Part shown: piece after piece, positions 35,943 to 47,073 of the stretch
Layout: every line of letters begins with the position of its first letter
Position numbering within the stretch: position 1 is the stretch's first letter
Source: Isoetes taiwanensis
Lineage: Eukaryota; Streptophyta; Lycopodiopsida; Isoetales; Isoetaceae
Reading direction: 5' to 3'
Assembly: GCA_021234155.1 (NCBI GenBank)
Contig: JAJEKV010000427.1
Location: 60,001-124,000 of the forward strand
Length of the DNA: 64,000 nucleotides
Program-made: the position numbers and the translations under genes
Notes under the pieces: generated by a model
Seen by the model: only the letters and a program-made list of their open reading frames with translations
Databases searched by the model: none
What the model was told of the DNA's origin: nothing

Positions 35943-38900
35943 GTTTGAGATGGCTTAAAGCTTCTTCATCATTGTATAAAATTGAAGCTTGAAGACAAGG
36001 TCAGTTTGTAATACAAAGGGGCCGCTTAAATACATCTTCTAGTCTTGGCTAAGTGTGTCAATTCCCTTCATGGCATTACCTCATCTATATTATGTAAGCT
36101 ACCTAGTTGAGCCATGAAGACCAACAAGTTTTGTAGCTCACTTTATTGTGTACGTATGGAATTATATGTTCCCATGGGTGTGGAGCTCTCGGGTGAAAGC
36201 AGGAAGGGACAAGTTTCGGGAAAATCTTATCCTTGAGATATAAATTCAATATTCAGTTGAGCAGGTGCATGAACAAAATCATGTAATCCAGCAATTCATT
36301 TTAAAAGCTGGCCCTTTGATTTGGCAGCATAAATATAGCGCAGCCCAGAATGGATTGTAATACTAGATTCTACCAGATTGATTTGTTGATAACATTAGAT
36401 TCTGCGCGATGCTAACTGGGAACAACAGCATCGTGCTGTATGTATGTACAGCGGAGCTCATCTTTGTCGTTCCAGTTCTCCTTGCTAAAATAAAAAATTG
36501 ACTTCTACCTTAAGAAGACGATTCACAATGTTAATATGCAAGGGTTTGTTCCACTGAATTGGGAAAATCCATATAAGATGTGTTACATTTAGTATTGTAC
36601 ATAAGGGAGCTGGACAGTTGCCTAACCCCATTTCTTACTACTTTTTGGGTTTTCTTCAGTTGAGGTCACAAAATGGTATTTTAGTGTAATAGCCTCTGCC
36701 GGGTCATTACATTACATTTTGTGGATACCATGTTTCTTGAATCATCCATGAAAAATGGCTGGCCGTTATTCGCGATCCTCACCACTTTTCATGTTTATCA
36801 GGGCATCGTCACGACAATGTTGGTGCATATAAGTTGCCCCTTAGGTTGTCCAATGACTTGTTGAGCCGGGCTTGAAGTCAGTAAGAAAGTCACTTGTGTA
36901 GCCTAAGGGGTGTATCATAAGTATGTGGGAACTCGATTGACACGGGGCGGCACAATGTCGAGCTTTGTATCATGGAGCGACTGGCACGGAGGTCGAGGTG
37001 TCAGCTCGAAATCAATGCTAGATGATGAATCTTGTAAAAGGAATGGTCTAGTTGATCCAAATGTGGTCAACTCGACAATCACGACAGGATGTGGGGTGAT
37101 GGTTTGTCTCTGGGAGATCATATTATGGGTAGTGGTCTAGAGCTTCTTGGGTGAATGGTTCGAAGTTGATTGAGAATTGTACTTGCCGTGGTCTCTTTGT
37201 TAAGGTCGTAACCGATTTGGCTGATACGACATTGTTTAGCATGACATGCTTTCTTGGGAACTTTTGAATGTCAGGGAACTTTTGGCTATGGTGTTTTTTG
37301 GAATAATAAGTGCTTTGGGTCGCTTGATGAAATTTCTTCTTAGATGACATGCGTTCAAACTATCTTTAGAATGGTCTACTTTTGAGCTCCAAGGACCATG
37401 GAGGCTGGAATGCAGTTTTTGGGTCCCATCTAGGATTGCTTCGAAGGTTGTGCTTATATCAGAAGTAGCTTCAGGGTGATAGAGGCTGGAATAGAGTATT
37501 CATTACGGTTTATTAGGTCACATGAGGTGGAAGTTGTGTTTTGTTTGTAGTGTACTATTCAGAATGAGAATGAATTGTTTTTGTTTGTACTGAAGTGGAT
37601 GAGAATAAAGTATCGTTGGTTGGGCTCGAAAGTGATTTGAAAAAATCTCAGGGCGTCGCCCAAAAGAAATGGTTGAGCTGGCCTCATGGCCAGGAAATGC
37701 CGAAGTTGTACGGTAGTATGGCCGAGGCATTTCCCAACCACATGGCCACCGAGGCCATTTCATATGGGCCGTAACGCCTCAACAGAAGACGTTATCAGCC
37801 TTAATGTTCTGGGCTAAGTCATTTTGCTTTTGCACGCAAAATTCGGCAAGATTTCTCAATTGAGTACTGCAAGCATCAAATCCTTCCATCATGCTGCTCC
37901 AAAAAGGTTGGAAACTAGATTCTGCCCTGCTTTACCTGAAAAGCCCGATGAAGTTTCGCTTGATTTGGGCCTAATTTAAATTTTTTGCAATCTAGCATTG
38001 CCGATCTTCTGATTGCCCATGAGACTAATCTGGAGCTGTAATCATGCTTCTATTATGCTCAACCAGAGATTTGACTTGCTTACTGACCAAAGCCCCATCG
38101 AATTCATCTCTGAATCCACTTCAAAAAGGTCTGATCTTGCTCTCGCTATTGAAAGACGACAAAATAAAAAAAATTGCCGCAATAAAATACTGTGATCACT
38201 AACAAAAGAACTGCGATCAAGAATTGTGAGGCAACAAAATTTTGAGATCAAGAAGCGATTGTCGGACCTGCAACAACAAAAAAAAAAACAGTCAACCTTT
38301 CCTGTGTTGATCTTTGCTAGCATGTGTTATGGCCATAACATCCTTGTTATGACCATAACAGAGAAATGCAGGAATGCTACTAGATATAGCACTCTACAAT
38401 GTGGCTGAGATTCTCTCCTGGAGTGAAATGATGAGGATTAGGATGTTAAGGGTTTCGGATCTTCAAATAAATTTGCATTCTGGAGGTTGGTGGCATTGAA
38501 AACAGAGATAGCTGCCCTAATTTATGGCCTTGGCTAGAGTTTGCATGTGCTATGTTATGGTGACAAATTTTGTAATTGTTTTGATAAAAGTTCAAAGACT
38601 ATATTCTTTGGTCAATATACTAGTAAAACAAGGTGTTGTTATACAGAGGGTTGCCCTCATGGAGTTCTTGCTGAAAGGGCAACAAGAAAATGAAAATGAA
38701 AAAGTTGAATGATTTAGCTTAAGAGTTGAAAGTAAAACTAGAAGAAAGACGCATCACATTGAGGAAATAAACAATATAGGCACATGACTTTATACTTCAC
38801 ATTTTGATCGGCTGAATTTTCTTATATTAGTATTGTCTTTTGTAAAGATACCTTCCCATTCCAATACTCTGATGCTGGTTTCTTTAGAATCACATATTGT

Positions 38901-39020
38901 ATATGCTGGCCCATGTAGCACAACACATGTAGATTTAGCCAAATCGTAACAATAGCTGATCGTCAATTCCCTTAGACGAGTTTTGAATGCCTCCATAAAG
39001 CTAAATAAGTCCTTGTCTTT

Positions 39021-39220
39021 AATGGCATCCGTGGTGCTCCCAAATGTCCCCATAAACTACCATTGCAATCAAAATTTTCAATTTTAATGAGCGAATCTTA
39101 TATAGAGCTTTAATTCCTAATAAGACATCCATTGTGCTCCCAAATGTCCCCATAAACTGCCATTGCAATCCACGTTTAAAATTTAATGAGCCAGTCTCAT
39201 ATAGACCCTTAGTCCCTATT
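39021..39220. repeat. Tandem duplication, two units of about 100 bp
   Basis: Both units contain GTGCTCCCAAATGTCCCCAT and AAACTnCCATTGCAATC at a 100-bp offset. They differ mainly in the AT-rich half. Confidence 0.8.
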
Positions 39221-39591
39221 TTATTGTCGATTAGGCAACTATGTTGTTTTCATGTTGCCGAGTCAAATTTTCATCCATGAATATGTTTGGCTATTAGAAA
39301 AATGTCATCCCCAAACATCTTCTAGTTTAAAGGGCTTCGTACTCCCCATGCAACAGGCTGAACAACCAGCATGAATAATGCCTTAGATGTCATTTCTTGA
39401 TGGGAGTTGCTAGGGGTTATATTAATGATGAATCCTGACGTAGTAGAACTTTCTGTTGATACATGTTCACTATGGTCCATTTGGCATAACCCGATACGGA
39501 TAGGATATGTAGGTGTCTACTATGCTTGGCCGTCTGGTGACTTCCTAATATGGGCCTTAAACAAAAAATATAATTAACTATAGCAATACAT

Positions 39592-39723
39592 ATGATGCTA
39601 TAGCTGACACTATTATAGCACTATAAGGACAAAATGTATGATATTATAACTGTAGCTACAGATGATGCTACAAATGATACTATTATGCCACTACAGTGCT
39701 ATAAAATATGATACTACAACTGT
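39592..39723. repeat. Degenerate tandem repeat, two units of about 65 bp
   Basis: Both units read GATGCTA, a short spacer, GATACTATTAT, GCACTA, then ATGATATTATAACTGT or close variants. AT-rich and non-coding. Confidence 0.6.
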
Positions 39724-40401
39724 TGTTATTGGTGATATTACAAGTGATGATATAGACGATGCGATTTCATCAATAACTACCATCACTTATTGTAGCAAAA
39801 TCTAAAAAATTTGAAAGTGTGATTTTATACAAATAAATGATGAAACTGGTGACTTAAATTGCTTACTCTCTTGTAGTGACAAGAAAAGAGGCATGCTCAA
39901 GTGTTTCGACATCTAAAAGGAAAAGTTGCATACTGCAGAGATAGAAGGGCAAAAATATACTAGTGGGTTACAAATAAACGCGATCAAGCACCAAGCACCA
40001 GCACCCTTCAGACTTTGTTTCCCATTCTTCACCTATTATATGCTAACCTATTTCACGCCCATCACTTCATATAAGCCGTATCCGTTAAATCATAGCCTGT
40101 TTATCGCCCACTGTAATGACTGCGACCCCAAAGGAAACGAAGTTTTGAATCTGTAAATTGCAACCGTCTATTCCCCAACTTGTGCTACTCCGGCCAAAAA
40201 GCCCGAGGAGAAAGCTTGAGAATTTCCACATTCTACTCTAGCACTCTAAAAATAAAATGCACTATAGTGAAGAAGGTTGTTAATCCACCAGCTCAGACAG
40301 TAATCCTAACGGATGCCATGCACAGGGTACGCAAAATGCACTGCCAATTTTTATATGGGCTTAGGGTGCCCTGTTAATTTGTTTTTCTTGCTTTCTTCCA
40401 G

Positions 40402-41603
40402 CCCAGAAGGAACGTGCCCCTGAGACTGGACCTCGCTAGTTGTCGAACAAAGGAGGACTTTCATGCTTATGCGAGTCTGCCAAACGAGGTTGTTCATCCC
40501 TCTCAATTTCCCAACAAAACTTTGATTGACAAGGTAAGGCCAGAGCATGAAGAAGCATTAATTGAACTACTGAGCAGGATATACCCAGAAGGCTTGAAGA
40601 GAGAGAAGTAAGAAAAACGATTTCCTATTTATTTGCATTCAACAATTGCCAGAGGACCAAGCAGGATCCAGAGAATTTCAAGATTAATTGGGCGGCAGTG
40701 GCAACAAAGAGTTGGGTCTATTCGAGCAAGGTTAAATGTGAACCCAACACCAACGGCCCTGTGAGCATAGCAGAGCCCAGCAAATCTCAACAAACAATGG
40801 CACCTGAAAGCATAGCAGAAGGGCCATCTTCAGTAGGAACTGGTGTAAAATTAGAAGGGAGGTTGTCCTTAAGGAGTACTGCAATGTGGCAAGCAATGTT
40901 CTCAGCTTATGGGGAAAACATTGCCCATCTGGAAAGCATAATCCAAAGTGTGCAGGATGCCTTAAAAATGCAACAAGGTGATCTAGTGGCCAAGAAGGAA
41001 CTAGTTGTACAATCTCAGGAAAAAGTCATCTTCTTTTCGGCTGCACAACAGAAGTTGCATACCATAAAGGATAATATCGCACGTCTTCAAGCCCTCCCAT
41101 ATCCTAATGCAGGTGCCTCTGCTGAGATTTAGAATTTGGAGAAAGAGAAAGATATGGCAGGGTATATATTGAAGTGTCTCGTTGAAATGGGTGGTGGGCC
41201 AAAGAGCCTCCTTGCAAAAGCCCAACAGCACTTACAAAATGTCACCAGGCTGAGGGAAATGACCAAAAGAAATGATTAGCTGGTCAGCATCACTCCAATA
41301 CCATTCAGATTGCCAATTGGAGATGAGGAGAGATACTCCACATGTGGTCTTGTATTCCAGGATGAATACACCCGCAGTCTGCGGATGAAATATGGACATT
41401 ATTATCATGTGAGCTGTCTGAGTTTGCTCATGGGAAAAACATGTTGTGTCGAGTATTCAGAGACTGTTCCTACAGGGTTAGTGCAGGAATTGGAAAGAGA
41501 AAAGCAGGAAGTGTTATATGTTAGAGCATTTCACAAAACTAGGAATGAGATAATTGATCTTGATGAGCATGTAGCCACAACTCCCGATAGCAATAGGAAA
41601 TGA
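40402..41603 (+). pseudogene. Unidentified coiled-coil protein with C-terminal Cys/His cluster
   Basis: A first open segment (40402-40607) contains RLDLASCRTKEDFHAYASLP and ends ELLSRIYPEGLK. A second begins at 40655 with TKQDPENFKINWAAVATKSW, in phase if 47 bases are removed, which is short for a plant intron. The second segment has a Ser/Pro-rich stretch, a long coiled coil (about 40900-41250) and a Cys/His cluster: CGLVF, 19 residues, YYHVSC, 7 residues, KTCC. This could bind zinc. Two in-frame TAG codons (41130, 41277) interrupt it. It lies just left of a DUF7869-type fragment, so it is probably a transposon accessory gene. I cannot name the family. Confidence 0.45.
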
Positions 41604-42079
41604 AAAAAAGTTAATACACCTAGAAGTAAAAGGACCCCAGGATTAGGAAAGCACGTCTACAAGGATTCAAACTCCACAGCTAAGAAATGGTAAAAAAAGT
41701 ACCTGCCTATTTTCAGGGTCTTAATTTGAATTGGTAACAGTAAAAGATCCTGTAGACATTGGAGAGCAAGCTATCAGCAGTCAACAGCATATTGTAGCAT
41801 CTGATAGCGCAGTGTTGAAGACACCAACCCCTTCGGAATCTAAGGGAGATTCAAGTAGTACTGAGTGCTGTCAATTATATTGTTGTTAAGTCGCATTTAA
41901 TTAAAGTGGGTCAAGTCTCAAATTTTGGGACTCGGACTGAAAATGGGACTCATACTATAGAAAAAAAAATTCTGAATTGAATGCTTGAATAGAATTACAT
42001 ATCACACACAAAGAACTAGGTAACTTATTTTCATAAATTTTACAAACCACTAGTTGAGAAAGTTTTCAAGCTCTCAATA
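41604..42079. other. Spacer with a conserved block shared with copy 2
   Basis: Mostly AT-rich. At 41894-41931 it reads CATTTAATTAAAGTGGGTC then AAATTTTGGGAC, similar to 55171-55209, where copy 2 of the large element begins. In both places the block lies about 150-200 bp beyond the stop codon of a minus-strand DUF7869-type gene. Confidence 0.45.
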
Positions 42080-43469
42080 TTATCTACCCTCATACAATGA
42101 TATAGCATGGAGGTTGCTCATGGCTTTGTCCATCTCCCTTTTTGGGATCTTGCGTGTCTTGTCCTTTGCAATGTGAGAACTTGGATATGACCATACCACA
42201 CACTCCACCAATTTTCTCCTTTGAGGATCAGCATGATTTGCCCTCACTTCTTCTCCCAACAGTCGGTGTATTGCTCCTTTAAGTTGCCCTTCTTGTGTCT
42301 TCCAATGGGCTCCCAATATTGAACTTGGAATCCAGGACGCAACTCCTCTCCATCAGCCATAGTGGTGGTTACATCAGAGAGTGCCACCCCTAACCATATT
42401 GGCTCATCATCAGGCCTTACTAATACAAAGTATCCTTCCTTACTCAAAGGGATCCCACTCAGGAAGATCAAACCACTTCGGCTTTGAGGCCTTACTTCCC
42501 ACAAACCACTTGGAACCTTTGTTAGGACCCAAGTGAACATTTTTTTTTTTTTTTTTTTTTGTGGAAACGGCAGTAGTATTATATTACATGTAATTACATG
42601 GTAATACAAAAAGAGAGGGGGAAACCCCCTGTACTAAAGGCCAAATTGGAAAATGGCCTTGACACTCCAGAGGAGGATAGTTACTAAGATTAAAACACTG
42701 ATTGAAGTTTTTAACAGAATATCAGAAACAAAATTATAAAAGCTTAAAGTTTCTTTTGTTACGGTAAATCCTGGCGGTGTCTTGAGTCTTGGTTTCTCGT
42801 GACTCGTCTAAGGAGATTCTTGCCGGCGTGAATGGTAAACCTAAAAGCGGATCATCGAGCTCCGTGCTCCATAGGAAGAGGAATCCGAATGTAGAGGATC
42901 CAAGACTCGGGCCTCCATACAAATTTGAAGCTTCTCCTCAAAATAAGGCTTGATCTCTCGCTTGAAAACCCGGATATCATCATCTTTCGGTACTTGTTGT
43001 AAGGTTGAATCATTATCGTTTTACTGTTTTGACCAATGCAGAGCCGCCAAAGACCTCTCGATGAGTCATAGGATGAGTATCTTAGGAACCTCCGGGCATG
43101 GCGCCTTCATAATGTTTATTGACCGGATAACATTTACGGACATTAGAAGTGTTCTTGAAGTAAGACAAAAAAGAAAGCATAGAACCCTTGAAAAGAGCCC
43201 AAATCATCCCATCTTTTTGTCATAATTGCATCCTTTTTTCATTCTATGAGCCATGGTCATACGCTAGCTCCAATTGAAGGGTAGTCTTAAGATAGTTCAA
43301 GTCTGGACTGTGGTGGTTAATGGCAACATTGTTCCTATGTTTCCAAATTACCCACAGGCATAATGATCTAATTGTGTCCACAAAAGGGAAGAACTTGCAA
43401 GAAAGTCAAAAGATCATGTTCAAGAAATGGAATTGCACCAATATGATTGCCTATCCAGGACAAAAGGGG

Positions 43470-46400
43470 TCAATAAGGACAAATAAAGATGTGTGTGGAT
43501 GACTCGGCTTGGCCACAACCTAAAGGGCATCTGTCAGAGTTTTGGTTATTGTACTTAGCCCTGTAAGCATTAGACTTCAAGCTTTTGTTCAGGAGAAGCC
43601 ACCTGAAAAGACCCACCTTCTTTGCACATTGAAGTTTCCAACCTTTCCTTATAACCTTAGTGGCTTCCTGATCTGTACAACCCCATTGACTGGCAACTTT
43701 AGTTCTGTGGTCTCCCAGCAGCAAGGAATAGACTTTAGCCACATTATACCCTTTGCCATCCATGGCCCAGTTCTGCTCCACTGTCTGTGCTCCCCTCCCT
43801 CTATTGTGTCTTGTTAGAGCTTTGTAAATATTTCTATTGGAACTGGTATCTTGTAGGAGACTAGAGATTTCCAACCATGCTTTCCAGTTCTCACCATTTA
43901 CCATGTTACCAATTGTACCCAGGCCCCTATCCATCCACTCCTTGTATTTTCTTGGATGTTTAAGTGCTAGGCATCCATCATTTTCACTAACCAGCCCTTG
44001 ATGCCAGAAGAAATTGAAGTTTTCTGAGACTTGTTCTATTGGATTCGCTTTAAAACACACAGAAACCTGATTCCAAGCTTGGATGATCCTTCTCATTATG
44101 GTGGAAGTGCCTGACCCTGTATTAAGTTGATAAAATGCTGAGTCAGGAAGGTGATGAGGTGTAGATGGACTTCCCACTATTGTAGTCTTCCCAATCCAAT
44201 ACTTAGTAAGGACAAGGGGGGGATTTTATTTGGGTCAGAGCTCTCCAGACCAACTTAGCTGCCAGAGCTTGGGCCTGCAGGAAAAGGTCTTTGCATCCCA
44301 ACCCTCCTTTCCTTCTAGGTAGAGTCAAATTTTTCCAACCTACCATGTGTGTGCCCTGCCAAATGAATTCCTTCATTATGATCTCTAGCTCCTGATAGGT
44401 CTTCTTGTCTGCAATTATTGCTGAAGAGAAGTACACATGAGAGCTGGCAATAACACTATTGATTATCTCTATTCTCCCAGCTAAGGATAAAGACTTAGGA
44501 TACATTTGAAGTTTTTTCTTTATCTTGGTCACAATGGGTTCCCAAAGGCCATGCAGACTCATGTTGAGAGCTAATGGAAGACCTAACAATTTGGTAGCTT
44601 TTTGGAGACCACAAACACTTATGCCTTCAATGTGATTCTCAAGGGTGTCAGAGATGAAGGCACACTTTTCCTTGTTCAGGACCACCCCAGAAGCCTTCCC
44701 AAAAAGTTCCATTGCAGAGGAAATTTCTAATCTTGTCCCCTTGTCTTTTTTAAGAACACAAAGGTATCGTCGAGATCTTGCATTCTCGATAAAGCATCTT
44801 TTGAGTCAGGAAGATTTAAGCAACTAATCTTCTTATCTTGTTGCATCTTCATGATATATCTAGTAACCATTTCTGCTACTATTAAGAAGAGATAGGGGGC
44901 TAAAGGACACCCCTGTCTCACTCCTCTTTTGCACTCAAAAAAGGAGGAGGGAGAGCCATTAACCAAAACTGTTGAGCAGCCAGTTACATTGAAGCCAACT
45001 ATTTTCCCAATAACCTGATCTGAGAAACCCAACTGTGCCATGGCTTTGTAAAGAAATTTCCAGTCAATGGTGTCATAGGCTCTTTTGAAATCCAATTTTA
45101 AAAGTACACAACCTTGATTGGATAGTTTATTCCAGTGTAAACCTTCATAAGCTCCAATGAAGTTGTCCAAGATGCACCTCCCTGGAAGAAATCCAGATTG
45201 AACTGGACAGATCTTATTCTGAAGAATCTTTTTTATCCTATTGGCAAAGATCTTAGCCAAAACTTTATATGTCACATTTGTTAATGAGATAGGCCTCAAT
45301 CCTAAAAAAAAATTGATAGGCATATCTACCTTTGGGATGAGGGCAATTAGACCTGCATTAATTGCTGGATGTAATTTCTCAGCCTGCCAAGCACCCTGTA
45401 CAAATGTAACTATGTCCTTGTTCATTACATCCCAGAAATGATCATAAAATTCAGGAGGTAGACCGTCAGGACCAGGGCTTTTCCCATGAGCCATACTCCT
45501 TAATGTGCTTAAAATCTCTGCTTCCATTGGAACTGCCAGAAGCTGTACATCCTGAATATGATCATCTTTTGAGCCAAGGTATTCAAAGAATTCATCCATT
45601 TTAGCACTGTCATTATCCTTGGTACGTAAATAACTCCTTGTATTTAGTGTAGAACAATTTTTGGATGTCCTCTTGTTTAAAGAGCTCTTGTTGATTGTCA
45701 TCTCAGGCGAGACAATCCCATTGTTCATAATTCTCGCTTTTAGCGACTCAAGAAGAAGAATTTTGAGCCGCAATCATCCATGCAGATTCACATATAGACT
45801 TACGCTTTTTATGGCCAAACTTTTAGCTTCATATTCTTCAATCAACTTGACTTTCCTTTCGGGGACTCCTCTCTCACATTTGCAGTTGCACATTAGCTTT
45901 GTTCGAAAAAAGGCTCGCCTAACATCTCTTATTTAAGAGTAGACCTCCATTTTTTTCTAATCTTTTTTTACGTTTCCATTCCTTGCCCCACGCTTCACCC
46001 AATTTTTTGATTTGCTTATTCCTGCATATAAACTCCTTCATAGAGCCACTTGTATTCAAATGCTCTAGTGACATATAGAATCTGGTGAACTCCTCACAAA
46101 AGACCTTATTTTTCAGAAAACTGGCATTAAATTTGAAGGGAGTGTCAGCACACCTGTTTTGAGGAAGAAGACCAGTGTCCAGGATCTGAGGGTAATGATC
46201 TGAGATTGAGTTACTACAATCATTACTGATGATCAAATTATCCCAGCCATCCAGTGTGGAAATGCTAGTATAATACCTGTCTAACAGACAATACACTCTG
46301 TCATTTCCTTTTCTCTTATTGCACCAGGAATATGCATTAGAGGAAGAAGGAGCATAATATATGAAGCTATGAGTCAATTTATCCCATTGATCTCTCTCTC

Positions 46401-46875
46401 CTCTGGACATGTTGATCTTCTTTCCTGCTTTTTGTTCCCAAGATGGGGTATTATTAAAGTCTCCACTAAGGATCCAGTTACTAGTATTTTGACTCTGCAG
46501 CCAGATTGCCATAGTTTTCCATTGTTCTTCTCTTTCTTCAGGAGAGGTAGAAGCATAGACATTAATAATGCCTACTTGCTCTTGTCCGATCATCAAGAAT
46601 GCCACTTGCCATCTACCTGATGGGTGTAGGAAGGAGTTCACCATTCTGCACCCGTTCCAAGCAATGCAAATGCCTCCTTTTGTGCCATCTGCAGGGGACC
46701 AAATGGATTCACCATTGGGGAAGATCCAATTTCCCAAGTTTGAAGCTTCAAAGGCTGGCAGCCTATGTTCCTGCAAAAGAACAATGTCTGCTTTGAGCTC
46801 TTTGATAGCTATTAGAGCCCTTTTCCTCTTCAGGGGGCCCTTAATTCCTCTTAAGTTCCAAGTGACAATCTTCAT
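43470..46875 (-). pseudogene. L1 ORF2: endonuclease, reverse transcriptase, zf-RVT
   Basis: Begins MKIVTWNLRGIKGP at 46875. The apurinic-type endonuclease motifs WNLRG, LLQEHR, SGDFNNT and SDHYP are all present (residues 1-230). The reverse transcriptase follows at 45773-44203 with GKSPGPDGLPPEF, RPISLTNVTYKVLAK, SGFLPGRCILDN, KLDFKRAYDTIDW and RGVRQGCPLAPYLF. The YADD catalytic box reads LDDT, so it is damaged. A C-terminal WLLLNKSLKSNAYRAK and CPLGCGQAESSTHIFICPY form the zf-RVT domain. Frameshifts near 45900, 44720 and 44190 divide it into four frames. It would nick the target and copy the L1 RNA; this copy is probably dead. Confidence 0.85.
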
Positions 46876-47073
46876 TGAGTTTTGGAGCTTCTGGAGTTTC
46901 TGGTAACAGACCCATTCTCCCTGGGGGTATAGACCTTTTTTTGTCTTTTTTTGATTTGTGGCTGAGGAGTAACATAGTTCTGTACTTCACTCCCCAACTC
47001 CTCTCCACATACATCCTCATCCTCATCCTCCCGAATTTACCATAAAGTCTAGAAGAAGGGTCCGCCAATTCCC

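Larger units (their letters stand above)
35943..40390. other. Intergenic region downstream of the permease; no gene recognised
   Basis: The first 500 bp or so is probably the permease 3' UTR and downstream flank. Beyond it only short frames occur. A small inverted repeat (TTATGGCCATAACATCC then TTGTTATGACCATAAC) lies at 38327-38359. Two local tandem duplications lie near 39021 and 39592. Confidence 0.45.

Noticed and set aside
38042-38323. Minus-strand Cys-rich frame of 93 codons
   Set aside because: Produced by an A-rich patch on the opposite strand; no conserved spacing.
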